From contig LR782234.1 in assembly GCA_902825215.1 (NCBI GenBank), positions 5,783,001 through 5,847,000 of the forward strand: a stretch of 64,000 bases of DNA, in the 5' to 3' direction. A program made the translations under genes and the position numbers. The notes below the pieces were generated by a model. That model searched no databases. It saw only the letters and a program-made list of their open reading frames with translations, and had not been told where the DNA came from. Of the stretch, positions 25,030-34,072 are shown one piece after another. How positions within the stretch are numbered: the stretch's first letter is position 1; every line of letters begins with the position of its first letter. Source of the stretch: Pseudomonas fluorescens (GTDB lineage Bacteria > Pseudomonadota > Gammaproteobacteria > Pseudomonadales > Pseudomonadaceae).

Positions 25030-26799
25030 TTACTGGGCTTTAGTCTCGGTGGTTGCTGCGGGCTTGGCCACTGGCTTTTTCGCCGGTTCAGCCTTTTTCG
25101 CTGCTGGTTTGGCTGCTGGCTTTTTCGTTTCGGTTTTCGCCGCGGGCTTCTTCGCCGCTGGCTTGGCCGCGGCTTTCTTCGCCGGCTCGGTTTTCACCGG
25201 GGCGGCTGGCTTCGGTGCTTCCACCGGAGCTGGCGCAGGGGTCGGGGTCGGCGCAGGCGCTGGGGCGACCGGAGCAGGTGCCGGTTCTGGGGCCTTAACC
25301 GGTTCTGCTTTCTTCTCATCATCCGAGCCACCGAACAGGTTGCTGAAGAAGTTGCCCTTCTTCGCCGCCACGGCACCCGCCGCGCCTGCTGCTGCGGCAG
25401 CCGGTACCACTTTGGCCGGTTCGAACGATTTGCCGGCGGCCAGATCTTCAACCTGGCTGGCCGCGCGCTGGCCAGTGCGCAGTGCGCCTTCCAGGGTGCC
25501 CGGGTACAAGGTGTCGGTGTGTTCGCCAGCGAATGCTACGCGTTGCAGCGGGCGTTCCCACAGGCGCCAGAATTTGCTGATCTGCCCCGGGCCGTAAGCC
25601 AGGTAGGCGCCGCCCATCGACGGGTCGGTGCTGTAGCGGCGGATTTCATAACCGGTGAACGAGCCACGGGCCTGTGGATAAAACGCGTGCAGACGGATCA
25701 GCACCTGATCGACCATCTGCTTGTCGCCGAACGCCTGCATCACGCGGGCGTTATCGCCGGACAGGTTGATCACCACATTGGCGCCACCCTTCAGCGCCGG
25801 CTCGATCCAGAGCATGCCTAAACCTGCGTTACTGTAGATCTCGCCGGACATGCGCGACTTGCTTTCCCACACCGGCGTCTTGAACTTCAGCATGATCTGG
25901 TCGCGCCAGCCGTAGTTGGTGCCTTTGATCGCTGCCAGATGCTGGGCATCCAGCGCCGGGGTCAGGGCAATCTTGTTCAGTGCGCGCAATGGCACGGCCA
26001 GCACCACGTAGTCCGCCTGGTAACCGACACTGCCGACCTTGACGGTCACGCCGTCCTTGTCCTGGGTGATGGCCGAGACCGGCGAGTTGGTCTTGATGGT
26101 CTTGATCTGTTTGACGAACGCCTGGGCCAGCACCTGGCTGCCGCCGACCAGCCGCGAGGCGCGCAGGTCACGGTCAGAAACGCCGCGATAGACGCGGTTC
26201 TGCTGGGCGAAATACAGCAGCGACAGCCGCGAAGGCTCGTCGTAATGGGTGCGGATGTCCTGATTGATCAACTGACGCGCAGTCGCCGGCAGGTTCTGCT
26301 TGTCGAGCCAGCTCGACACGGTGATCTGGTCCAGCGCATGCAGGGTGGCGGTCGCGGCCGGATTTTGCGGATCGTCGATCGAGCGCGCCAGATCATCGAG
26401 GGTTTTCTGATAGCGCTTGAGCGCATCGGCAGTGGCCGGTTGCTTGGTCGCCAGATCAGCGGCGGAGAAATAGTCACCGTCGATCAGGTAACCCGGCGTA
26501 CGGACGAATTCCGGTGCCGGGGTGGTGCCGAGCTTGAAGGTCGACACGTACTTGTTCAGCACCGGCTGGGTCTTGTCGTTGCCGATCCACTCGCTGGTGG
26601 CCATGCCCGAGCGCCCGCCCAGGCTCGGCTTGGCTTCGAGCAGGGTGACCTGCCAGCCCTTGTTTTGCAGCTCATAAGCGGCGGTCAGGCCCGACAGGCC
26701 GCCGCCGATCACGATTGCAGTTTTATCCTTGGCCAGCGCTGTAACGCTGAACAGCCCCAACATCACCAGCGCACAGGCGCGCAGCCAACCGACAGACAT
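25030..26799 (-). CDS. Exported flavin amine oxidase with Ala/Lys/Pro tail
   Basis: This 589-aa protein has a signal peptide (MSVGWLRACALVMLGLFSVTALA), then the FAD dinucleotide motif IVIGGGLSGLTAAYEL and, near residue 440, a C-terminal FAD-contact region (RVAFAGEHTDTLYPGTLEGAL), as in monoamine oxidases. From about residue 460 the sequence becomes Ala/Pro/Lys-rich, ending in repeats such as AAKPAAKKPAAK, reminiscent of AlgP or histone H1 tails. Substrate is unknown. The tail may bind polyanions or cell-surface polymer, by inference from composition. Confidence 0.85.
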   Translation of the reverse strand: MSVGWLRACALVMLGLFSVTALAKDKTAIVIGGGLSGLTAAYELQNKGWQVTLLEAKPSLGGRSGMATSEWIGNDKTQPVLNKYVSTFKLGTTPAPEFVRTPGYLIDGDYFSAADLATKQPATADALKRYQKTLDDLARSIDDPQNPAATATLHALDQITVSSWLDKQNLPATARQLINQDIRTHYDEPSRLSLLYFAQQNRVYRGVSDRDLRASRLVGGSQVLAQAFVKQIKTIKTNSPVSAITQDKDGVTVKVGSVGYQADYVVLAVPLRALNKIALTPALDAQHLAAIKGTNYGWRDQIMLKFKTPVWESKSRMSGEIYSNAGLGMLWIEPALKGGANVVINLSGDNARVMQAFGDKQMVDQVLIRLHAFYPQARGSFTGYEIRRYSTDPSMGGAYLAYGPGQISKFWRLWERPLQRVAFAGEHTDTLYPGTLEGALRTGQRAASQVEDLAAGKSFEPAKVVPAAAAAGAAGAVAAKKGNFFSNLFGGSDDEKKAEPVKAPEPAPAPVAPAPAPTPTPAPAPVEAPKPAAPVKTEPAKKAAAKPAAKKPAAKTETKKPAAKPAAKKAEPAKKPVAKPAATTETKAQ

Positions 26800-27022
26800 T
26801 CAGCGAACTCCGGAAAAACATGTGGGAAAAAGCAGTTTGGCGGGTCAGACGACCCAAAGAACCGCGAAGAATACGTTAGCCATCAAAACGCCGCCAGCGA
26901 CGTCTATCGGCTCAGACAAAGTAGCTCAATCGACACAATGGGTTGTCCCCGCGCGATGCATTGCATAGGCTTGCGCGATTGTTTGCCCGCGCCTGCCGCG
27001 AGCCGCCTCGAGGAGACTGTAA

Positions 27023-28429
27023 ATGGGCCTGAATAACCAGTGGATGCAACGCGATCTCGCGGTGTTGTGGCATCCCTGCACCCAGATGAAAGACCACGAA
27101 CAGCTGCCGCTGATCCCGATCAAGCGCGGCGAAGGCGTCTGGCTCGAAGACTTCGAAGGCAAGCGCTACCTCGACGCGGTCAGCTCGTGGTGGGTCAACG
27201 TGTTCGGCCACGCGAACCCGCGGATCAACCAGCGCATCAAGGATCAGGTCGATCAACTCGAGCACGTGATTCTCGCCGGCTTCAGCCATCAACCGGTAAT
27301 CGAGCTGTCCGAGCGTCTGGTGAAGATGACGCCGGAAGGCCTGAACCGGGTGTTCTACGCCGACAACGGCTCGTCGTGCATCGAAGTCGCGCTGAAGATG
27401 AGTTTTCACTACTGGCTCAATCGCGGCCAGCCGAACAAGAAGCGCTTCGTCACCCTGACCAACAGCTACCACGGTGAAACCATGGCGGCGATGGCGGTCG
27501 GCGACGTGCCGCTGTTCACCGAGACCTACAAAGCCTTGCTGATGGACACCATCAAGGTGCCGAGCCCGGATTGCTACGGGCGCCCCGACGGCATGAGCTG
27601 GGAAGAGCATTCGCGCAACCTGTTCGCGGCCATGGAACAAACGCTGGCGGAAAATCATGACAGCGTTGCGGCGGTGATCGTCGAGCCGCTGATTCAGGGC
27701 GCCGGCGGCATGCGCATGTACCACCCGGTTTATCTGAAACTGCTGCGCGAAGCCTGCGACCGTTACGGTGTGCACCTGATTCACGACGAAATCGCCGTCG
27801 GCTTCGGTCGCACCGGGACGATGTTCGCCTGCGAACAGGCCGGCATCCGTCCGGATTTCCTCTGCCTGTCGAAAGCCTTGACCGGCGGCTACCTGCCGCT
27901 GGCCGCCTGCCTGACCACCGACGAGGTCTACAGCGCGTTCTACGACGACTACCCGACCCTGCGCGCCTTCCTGCATTCGCACAGCTACACCGGCAACCCG
28001 CTCGCTTGTGCGGCGGCACTGGCGACGCTGGACATTTTCGAGCAGGACAACGTCATCGAGAACAACAAAGCCTTGGCCCAGCGCATGGCCTCGGCGACGG
28101 CGCATCTGGTCGATCACCCGAACGTCGCCGAAGTGCGCCAGACCGGCATGGTTCTGGCGGTCGAGATGGTCAAGGATAAAGCCAGCAAAGAGGCCTACCC
28201 TTGGCAGGAACGCCGTGGCTTGAAGGTGTTCCAGCATGCGCTGGAGCGTGGCGCGTTGCTGCGGCCGCTGGGCAGCGTGGTGTATTTCCTGCCGCCGTAC
28301 GTGATCACCCCGGAGCAGATCGACTTCCTCGCTGAAGTGGCTAGCGAAGGCATCGATATTGCTACGCGTGACAGCGTCAGCGTGGCGGTGCCGAAAGATT
28401 TCCACCCCGGCTTCCGCGATCCGGGCTGA
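27023..28429 (+). CDS. bioA: Adenosylmethionine-8-amino-7-oxononanoate aminotransferase
   Basis: This PLP enzyme makes 7,8-diaminopelargonate in biotin synthesis using S-adenosylmethionine as amino donor. The 468-aa protein starts with GAGGAG seven bases before the ATG. Diagnostic parts are HPCTQMKDH near the N-terminus, SSWWVNVFGH, YADNGSSCIEVALKM, HDEIAVGFGRTG with the PLP Asp, and the Schiff-base Lys in CLSKALTGGYLPL (about residue 290). It stands apart from any other bio gene here; rsmE follows after a repeat. Confidence 0.95.
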   Translation: MGLNNQWMQRDLAVLWHPCTQMKDHEQLPLIPIKRGEGVWLEDFEGKRYLDAVSSWWVNVFGHANPRINQRIKDQVDQLEHVILAGFSHQPVIELSERLVKMTPEGLNRVFYADNGSSCIEVALKMSFHYWLNRGQPNKKRFVTLTNSYHGETMAAMAVGDVPLFTETYKALLMDTIKVPSPDCYGRPDGMSWEEHSRNLFAAMEQTLAENHDSVAAVIVEPLIQGAGGMRMYHPVYLKLLREACDRYGVHLIHDEIAVGFGRTGTMFACEQAGIRPDFLCLSKALTGGYLPLAACLTTDEVYSAFYDDYPTLRAFLHSHSYTGNPLACAAALATLDIFEQDNVIENNKALAQRMASATAHLVDHPNVAEVRQTGMVLAVEMVKDKASKEAYPWQERRGLKVFQHALERGALLRPLGSVVYFLPPYVITPEQIDFLAEVASEGIDIATRDSVSVAVPKDFHPGFRDPG

Positions 28430-28444
28430 TTCGGTTTACTCGCT

Positions 28445-28548
28445 CGTTCCCACGCTCCGCGTGGGAACGCAGCCCGGGACGCTCCGCGTCCCAACAGCGG
28501 ACGCAGAGCGTCCGGTGAGGCATTCCCACGCAGAGCATGGGAACGATC
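28445..28548. repeat. Compound palindromic repeat (GTTCCCACGCTCCGCGTGGGAAC)
   Basis: Three palindromes occur in a row: GTTCCCACG/CGTGGGAAC, GGGACGC/GCGTCCC and GGACGC/GCGTCC, then an outer ATTCCCACG. The same array is at 29303 and, lacking part of its left arm, at 57421. Confidence 0.85.
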
Positions 28549-28566
28549 AATTTAAAGAGACCCCGC

Positions 28567-29286
28567 ATGAGACTGTCCCGCTTCTTTATCGACGCCCCGC
28601 TGAGCACCGGCGAACACGAACTGCCGGAAGCCCAGGCGCATTACATCAGCCGCGTGCTGCGCATGGCCGCAGGCGATGCGCTGCAGTTGTTCGACGGTTC
28701 CGGCCATGAGTTCCGTGGAACGCTGGTGGAAGTCGGCAAGAAGCGCGTCGTCGTGCAGATCGACGAACAATTGCCCGGTCAGGTCGAATCGCCGTTGCAC
28801 ATCCACCTCGGCCAGGGCTTGTCCCGGGGCGAGCGCATGGATTGGGCGATTCAGAAAGCCACCGAACTGGGCGTGAATGAAATCACCCCGATCTTCAGCG
28901 ATCGCTGCGAAGTCCGTCTCAAGGACGAACGCGCCGACAAACGCCTGCTGCACTGGCGTCAGGTAGCGATCAGCGCGTGCGAACAATGCGGGCGCTCGAG
29001 AGTACCGGTGATTCATCCGCCGGTGTTGCTGGCGGACTGGATCAAGCAGACTGAAGCCGAGCTGAAACTGGTGCTGCACCCGGTGGCAGAGCCGTTGGTG
29101 AGCCATGCCAAACCGGCGACTTTGGCATTCCTGATCGGCCCGGAAGGTGGCCTGTCCGATGCCGAAGTCGAGCAGGCCAAAGACAACAGCTTCCACGCCG
29201 CCCGCCTCGGCCCGCGCGTGCTGCGCACCGAGACCGCGCCGGTAGTGGCGTTGGCAGTGGCACAGCAGCTTTGGGGTGATTTCTAA
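28567..29286 (+). CDS. rsmE: 16S rRNA (uracil1498-N3)-methyltransferase
   Basis: The ATG at 28567 gives 239 aa (MRLSRFFIDAPLSTGE). It has an N-terminal PUA-like domain (to about 70) and a SPOUT methyltransferase domain, with the knot residues FLIGPEGGLSDAEVEQA and LGPRVLRTETAPVVAL near the C-terminus that bind SAM. It acts on the assembled 30S subunit. The ribosome binding site AAAGAG lies just downstream of the repeat separating it from bioA. Confidence 0.95.
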   Translation: MRLSRFFIDAPLSTGEHELPEAQAHYISRVLRMAAGDALQLFDGSGHEFRGTLVEVGKKRVVVQIDEQLPGQVESPLHIHLGQGLSRGERMDWAIQKATELGVNEITPIFSDRCEVRLKDERADKRLLHWRQVAISACEQCGRSRVPVIHPPVLLADWIKQTEAELKLVLHPVAEPLVSHAKPATLAFLIGPEGGLSDAEVEQAKDNSFHAARLGPRVLRTETAPVVALAVAQQLWGDF

Positions 29287-29302
29287 TTCGCTCTAGACCT
29301 TG

Positions 29303-29411
29303 ATCGTTCCCACGCTCTGCGTGGGAATGCAGCCCGGGACGCTCCGCGTCCCAAACGGCGTGACGCAGAGCGTCACAGGAGGCGTTACCACGCAGAGCGT
29401 GGGAACGATCA
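29303..29411. repeat. Compound palindromic repeat, second copy
   Basis: Same family as 28445-28548, with GATCGTTCCCACG at the left and CGTGGGAACGATC at the right, so the ends themselves pair. It lies between the convergent rsmE and hemolysin III genes and may act as a transcription barrier. Confidence 0.85.
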
Positions 29412-29421
29412 GTGAGCGGGG

Positions 29422-30039
29422 TTACAAGACATAAAAAAGTATTGCGACAAAGTGCAGCAAGCTCCCGGCAATCACGAACAGATGCCAGATCCCATGTGCA
29501 TGCCGCAACCGGTGATCGAGGGCAAAAAAGATAATCCCCACCGTATACAACACCCCGCCCGACGCCAGCCAGGCAAACCCCGCCGTGCCCAGCGCGGCAA
29601 TCAACGGCTTGACCGCCACCAGCACGATCCAGCCCATTACCGCGTAAATCACGATCGACAGAATCCGCGCCTCCGAGCGCGGTTTGATTTCCTGCAGGAT
29701 GCCGATCAGCGCCAGCCCCCAGACGATTCCGAACAGCGTCCAGCCCCATGGCCCGCGCAGGGTCACCAGACAAAACGGTGTGTAGCTGCCGGCGATCAGC
29801 AGGTAGATCGAAAAATGATCGACCTTCTTCATGATCGCCTTCTTGCGCCCGCGCACGCTGTGGTACACGGTCGATGCGCTGTAGAGCACCAGCAGGGTGA
29901 ACGCGTAGATCGCCACGCTGACAATCTTCCACGGACTGCCGTCGAGGCTGGCGATCACCAGCATCCATACGCCGCCGATAAACGCCGCCACCGCTCCGAC
30001 CAGGTGGGTCCAGGCGTTGAGTTTTTCCCCGTGATACAT
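29422..30039 (-). CDS. Hemolysin III family membrane protein (TrhA)
   Basis: Of two nearby ATGs I prefer 30039 (MYHGEKLNAW), 205 aa, because GAGG lies 10 bp before it but only 1 bp before the ATG at 30048. There are seven hydrophobic helices. The family's metal-site region is seen in YHSVRG...DHFSIYLLIAGSYTPF and, near the end, DHRLRHAHGIWHLFV. It belongs to the PAQR-like superfamily; in E. coli the homologue affects membrane-energy homeostasis. The hemolysin name is historical. Confidence 0.9.
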   Translation of the reverse strand: MYHGEKLNAWTHLVGAVAAFIGGVWMLVIASLDGSPWKIVSVAIYAFTLLVLYSASTVYHSVRGRKKAIMKKVDHFSIYLLIAGSYTPFCLVTLRGPWGWTLFGIVWGLALIGILQEIKPRSEARILSIVIYAVMGWIVLVAVKPLIAALGTAGFAWLASGGVLYTVGIIFFALDHRLRHAHGIWHLFVIAGSLLHFVAILFYVL

Positions 30040-30179
30040 GTGTTTCATACCTCGTCTTCATGACCGCAGCGCGCAAGGCTCGGGCCTTGAGCGTAAAAGC
30101 GCAATGTTTCTGTTCAACCTCGCCTGCGCGGCGCGCGGGAATTGGGCACAATCGGTCGATACCAAAAAGAGTCCGCGCC

Positions 30180-31100
30180 ATGCTGATCGACGAAGAATTG
30201 ACCCTGAAAAAACTCGAGGTGTTCCTCGCCTTCATGCGCACCGGCAACCTCGCCCGCGCCGCCGCCGAACTGCAGACCAGCAACGTCAGCGTGCACCGCG
30301 CGATTCACTCGCTGGAAAGCGCCCTGCGCTGCCCGCTGTTCAAACACGAGGGTCGCAATCTGACGCCGCTGGAAAGTGCTTACGTGCTGGAAGAGCGCGC
30401 GCAGAAGCTGATCAACGATGTGGTCGACAGCGTGCGCCTGACCCGCGAAGCCGCCGGGTTCTCCGCCGAGCGCTTCAAGCTTGGCTCGCTGTATTCGCTG
30501 ACGGTGAAAACCGTGCCGCAACTGATCATGGGCCTGAAAATCCGCCGCAGCGAACTCAACATCGACCTGATCCTCGGCTCGAACATCGACCTGCTCTACA
30601 AGCTGAAGAACATGGAAGTCGACGCGATTCTGGTGTCACTGGACGACAGCATCAACGACCCGGACTGCGAGCAGATTGCGCTGTTTTCCGACGACATATT
30701 CCTCGCTACACCGGCAGATTCGAAGTTTGCCCAACGCAGCGAAGTCGATCTGGCCGAGGTGCGCGATGAAACTTTCATCACCCTGACCCAGGGTTTTGCC
30801 ACGCATCAGGATGGCAATCGGGTGTTCAAGCAGGCGGGGTTCGAGCCGAAGGTGGCGATGCAGGTGAACGACATTTTCACCCTGCTGAGCATGGTCAGTT
30901 CCGGGGTCGGTTATGCGTTGTTGCCGGGGCGGATTGCGGCGGTGTACGAGAATCGCGTGAAGCTGATTCCGTTGCAGGAGAAGTATCGGTTGCAGCAGCA
31001 CATCGGGGTGGTATTTCTGAAGGCCAAGGAGAGGGATCCGAATCTGCTGGCGTTGCTGGCGGAGTGTCGGATGTATGCCAATCGCCAGGCCAGCCCATGA
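30180..31100 (+). CDS. mdcR: LysR-type regulator of malonate decarboxylase
   Basis: The ATG at 30180 with AAGAG upstream gives 306 aa. An N-terminal winged helix (LKKLEVFLAFMRTGNLARAA...SNVSVHRAIHSLE) precedes a LysR substrate domain. It sits at the distal end of the mdc cluster, convergent with madM, where MdcR is found in other pseudomonads. Malonate or malonyl-CoA would be the expected inducer. Its probable target is the palindrome at 38599 upstream of mdcA. Confidence 0.88.
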   Translation: MLIDEELTLKKLEVFLAFMRTGNLARAAAELQTSNVSVHRAIHSLESALRCPLFKHEGRNLTPLESAYVLEERAQKLINDVVDSVRLTREAAGFSAERFKLGSLYSLTVKTVPQLIMGLKIRRSELNIDLILGSNIDLLYKLKNMEVDAILVSLDDSINDPDCEQIALFSDDIFLATPADSKFAQRSEVDLAEVRDETFITLTQGFATHQDGNRVFKQAGFEPKVAMQVNDIFTLLSMVSSGVGYALLPGRIAAVYENRVKLIPLQEKYRLQQHIGVVFLKAKERDPNLLALLAECRMYANRQASP

Positions 31101-31127
31101 TCGACAAAAGATCAAGATCAAAAGCTA

Positions 31128-31290
31128 CCCCCTCACCCCAGCCCTCTCCCCCAAGGGGTAGAGGGGGAAAGGGAGCAGATCGGGGGCTTTTCAAAACCCG
31201 AGTTCGACACAGACATTTCAGATCTATAAAACTCCTACATCCACCTCGGTCAGTCCCCTCTCCCTCCGGGAGAGGGCTAGGGTGAGGGGC
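31128..31290. repeat. CCCTCACCCYAGCCCTCTCCC repeat pair
   Basis: A CCCTCACCCCAGCCCTCTCCC half at the left is matched by an inverted GGGAGAGGGCTAGGGTGAGG half at the right, enclosing about 110 bp of less conserved sequence. The same composite occurs at 38630 and 60799. It separates mdcR and madM, which converge here. Confidence 0.8.
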
Positions 31291-31307
31291 TTTTGGGGGG
31301 TGACTAG

Positions 31308-32072
31308 CTAGCCCATCAAGCCTCGCATCGCCAAAAACAACAGCGAAGGCCCAAGCAGACACCCAAGCGCGGTATAGAACGCGGCGGTCAGGCATCCATA
31401 AGGCACCAGCTTAGGATCCGTCGCCGCCAAGCCGCCAGCGACGCCACTGGAAGTGCCCATCAACCCGCCGAAAATCACTGCACTGCGCGGGTTGTTAAGA
31501 CCGATCATCGGCGCCACGAACGGTGTCATTACCATCACCAGAATCGCCTTGATCAGCCCCGCCGCAATCGACAGCGCCATCACCTCGGAACTGGCACCGA
31601 TCGCCGCGCCTGTCACCGGGCCGACGATATACGTCACAGCGCCCGCGCCAATCGTCGTCAGGCTCACCGCATCGGTGTAACCGAACGCCATCGCCACGCC
31701 AACGCCCGCCACAAACGAGGTGCCGACGCCAACAAACAACGCCAGCACGCCGACAAACCCCGCGCGTTTGAGCTCGTCAACACTGACGCCAAACGCGGTG
31801 GCGACAATCGCGAAATCGCGCAACATGGCGCCGCCGAGCAGGCCGATACCGGACAACAACGGAATATCCACCACGCCCTTCTGCCCGCCGGTCAGCGCGC
31901 CGCCGACATACGACAGCAGCAGGCCGAGCAGAATGGCAATCGCTGAGCCGTGCAAGCGGCCCTTGGTGAAGGTGTTGGACATCCAGTAGGACACCCACAT
32001 GGTCAGGCCGACAATCAAAAAGCCGCTGATCAGGCCGTAGCCGGTGATCACTTTCATCATTGATTCGTACAT
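31308..32072 (-). CDS. madM: Malonate transporter subunit MadM
   Basis: This 254-aa integral membrane protein has about eight hydrophobic segments and many Gly-rich turns (SGIGLLGGAMLRDFAIVATAFG). It is the large subunit of the two-component MadLM malonate uptake system, which in Malonomonas works as a sodium-linked malonate carrier. It is the last gene of the mdc operon, 5 bp after madL, so malonate import and decarboxylation are expressed together. Confidence 0.92.
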   Translation of the reverse strand: MYESMMKVITGYGLISGFLIVGLTMWVSYWMSNTFTKGRLHGSAIAILLGLLLSYVGGALTGGQKGVVDIPLLSGIGLLGGAMLRDFAIVATAFGVSVDELKRAGFVGVLALFVGVGTSFVAGVGVAMAFGYTDAVSLTTIGAGAVTYIVGPVTGAAIGASSEVMALSIAAGLIKAILVMVMTPFVAPMIGLNNPRSAVIFGGLMGTSSGVAGGLAATDPKLVPYGCLTAAFYTALGCLLGPSLLFLAMRGLMG

Positions 32073-32077
32073 GGCAA

Positions 32078-32470
32078 TTACCCCGCAGTCTTGGCTGGAG
32101 CAATCGGCGTCTGTTGCTTGTTGCCCATGCGCGTCAGCACCGGCACCAGAGCAAAGGCGATCACCACGGCCAGCGTGCCGGCGAGAATTGCCATCGGCCC
32201 GCCCTTCAGCGCGCCGTAGACGTTCTGCTGCGCCGCCATGGCGACCACGATAGGAATGTAGATCGCACTCCAGAACTCCACGCCCTGCTCGGTCTTGCCC
32301 TTGAGCCAGCCGCTTTTGTAGAGATAACTGCCGAGGCCGATCAGCAGCAGCATCGCAATGCCGACACCGCCGACGTTGGCCGGCACGCCGATCAGCTTGC
32401 CGAGCAATTCACCGATCCAGATACCGACCAGCGTACAAAAGGCGAGAAATGCCACACCGTAAATGATCAT
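32078..32470 (-). CDS. madL: Malonate transporter subunit MadL
   Basis: The ATG at 32470 with GAGG upstream gives 130 aa (MIIYGVAFLAFCTLVGIWIG); a longer frame extends to 32596 across the intergenic gap and is rejected. Four hydrophobic helices and the conserved VPANVGGVGIAMLLL segment identify the small partner of MadM. It follows mdcH after 67 bp, the largest gap in the operon. Confidence 0.92.
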   Translation of the reverse strand: MIIYGVAFLAFCTLVGIWIGELLGKLIGVPANVGGVGIAMLLLIGLGSYLYKSGWLKGKTEQGVEFWSAIYIPIVVAMAAQQNVYGALKGGPMAILAGTLAVVIAFALVPVLTRMGNKQQTPIAPAKTAG

Positions 32471-32537
32471 TGTTGTAGTCCTCAAAGTGCATCGTCGAAT
32501 GTTGTTTTTGTTGTTCGAAGCTTGAGTCGCGGCGGTT

Positions 32538-33458
32538 TTAGAGTTGGCGGCCACCCTCCTCTCGCAACAGCGCTTGCAGGGTGTCGAGGCGGGCACTGTC
32601 GAAGGCCGTGACGGTGCCCTGCTCGAACACCCGGCGCGCCAGTCCGGTCAGCACCGCACCGGGCGGCAGTTCGATCTGTAAGCGCACGCCGCGCTCGTAG
32701 GCGCTTTGCACGGTGCCGCGCCAGTCCACCACGCGGCACATATTGAAGGCGAGGTCGTCGCGCAGCGCTTCGACCTTGGTCACAGGCCGCGCACGGCTGC
32801 CGCTCAGGTAAGCGATTTTCGGGGTTCTCAATTCAACCCTGGCAAAGGCTTCGGCGAGGGTGTGCGCCGGTTCGTCCAGCAGCGGACAGTGCGACGGCAC
32901 ACTCACCGCCAGACGTTTTGCCAGACCGGCGCCACGACTGCGCGCCAGTTCGGCCACCGCTTGCATGCCGCGGTCACTGCCAGCGATGACCACCTGATTA
33001 TCGGCGTTGATATTCGCCAGATACGCCGGCGAATCCTCGCTGTGGACCTGCGCCAGCAGCGTTTCGACTGTGGATAATTGCAAGCCGATGATCGCGGTCA
33101 TGCCGTAGCCCTGTGGATAAGCCTGCTGCATCAGCTCACCGCGCAGGCTGACCAGATGCAACGCGTCACTGAAGCTCAAAGCCCCGGCGACCACCGCAGC
33201 CGGATAGGCGCCGATGGACAGACCGGCGACGTAATCCGCGCTCAGTTCATCCTGCAATAACTGCCGCGAAGCAGCGACACCGGCGATCAGCAGGCACAGC
33301 TGCACCGCCCGTGTGGTGCGCAACGCTTCGGCAGAATCGAGCCGCGAGACATCTTCACCGAGCACATCGCTGGCCTCGGTCAACGTTTCCCCGGGCAAGC
33401 GCTGAAGCATGCCCGCTTGCTGCGCGCCCTGGCCGGGGAACACCAGCAGACTGCTCAC
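32538..33458 (-). CDS. mdcH: Malonate decarboxylase epsilon subunit (malonyl-CoA:ACP transacylase)
   Basis: A GTG at 33458, overlapping the mdcG stop (GTGA) and preceded by AGGAG, gives 306 aa. LLVFPGQGAQ near the N-terminus and the nucleophile elbow GLSIGAYPA (Ser about 90) are typical of FabD-like malonyl transferases. It loads the prosthetic group of MdcC with malonyl to start the decarboxylation cycle. Confidence 0.93.
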   Translation of the reverse strand: MSSLLVFPGQGAQQAGMLQRLPGETLTEASDVLGEDVSRLDSAEALRTTRAVQLCLLIAGVAASRQLLQDELSADYVAGLSIGAYPAAVVAGALSFSDALHLVSLRGELMQQAYPQGYGMTAIIGLQLSTVETLLAQVHSEDSPAYLANINADNQVVIAGSDRGMQAVAELARSRGAGLAKRLAVSVPSHCPLLDEPAHTLAEAFARVELRTPKIAYLSGSRARPVTKVEALRDDLAFNMCRVVDWRGTVQSAYERGVRLQIELPPGAVLTGLARRVFEQGTVTAFDSARLDTLQALLREEGGRQL

Positions 33459-34072
33459 GCTGCCTGCTCCTGCGGGTTCCATGGATCAATCACCAGTTGC
33501 GCCTGTTGCGCATTTTTCAGCAGCACCCGCGCCGAAGCACTGGCCCATTCGCGCAACGCCACCGCGCCGAATGGCGTTTGCAGCTGCATGTCGACCCGGC
33601 ACGCGGCGCGATCAAAAAACGCGGCCAGTTCGCGTGCCTGCTGTCGGGTAATCGGTTGCGCTGTGCGCAGGATCAAATCAAGGTCGCTGGCCGCGTGCAT
33701 CGCGGCAAAACCGCTGGCCAGCTCAAAGCCGACACTGCCGCTGACACCCCAGACCCAACCACAGTCATCGAGCATCGGCCGCAATTGCCGTAGCGCCTGC
33801 ATGACCGGCAGATCACGCGTGCTGTCGACATGACACAACGCTTCCGGGCTGACCCGACAGGCAATCGAATCAAGCCGCATGAACGTCGCCAGCCGCTGCT
33901 CGCGCAGCAAACCGCGCACGCCCACCGCGACCAAACCTTCAGCACTCACCGCGCGCCGCACCACCACCGGTTGCCCGGCGGCCAGCGACTCGATCGCCCA
34001 CTGCGGCGCATCCGCCGGCAACTGCGCCGGGCTCATGCCCCAGAGCAGGTCGTGGGCCAGTGGCAGGTTCAC
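33455..34072 (-). CDS. mdcG: Phosphoribosyl-dephospho-CoA transferase
   Basis: This 205-aa enzyme attaches the 2'-(5''-triphosphoribosyl)-3'-dephospho-CoA group to the acyl carrier subunit MdcC. The nucleotidyltransferase signature GSVGFELASG followed by SDLDLIL (catalytic Asp pair) is present around residues 110-135. Two consecutive GTG codons (34075, 34072) are possible starts; I use the one that makes a 4-bp overlap with mdcE, as elsewhere in the operon. Confidence 0.92.
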   Translation of the reverse strand: MNLPLAHDLLWGMSPAQLPADAPQWAIESLAAGQPVVVRRAVSAEGLVAVGVRGLLREQRLATFMRLDSIACRVSPEALCHVDSTRDLPVMQALRQLRPMLDDCGWVWGVSGSVGFELASGFAAMHAASDLDLILRTAQPITRQQARELAAFFDRAACRVDMQLQTPFGAVALREWASASARVLLKNAQQAQLVIDPWNPQEQAA

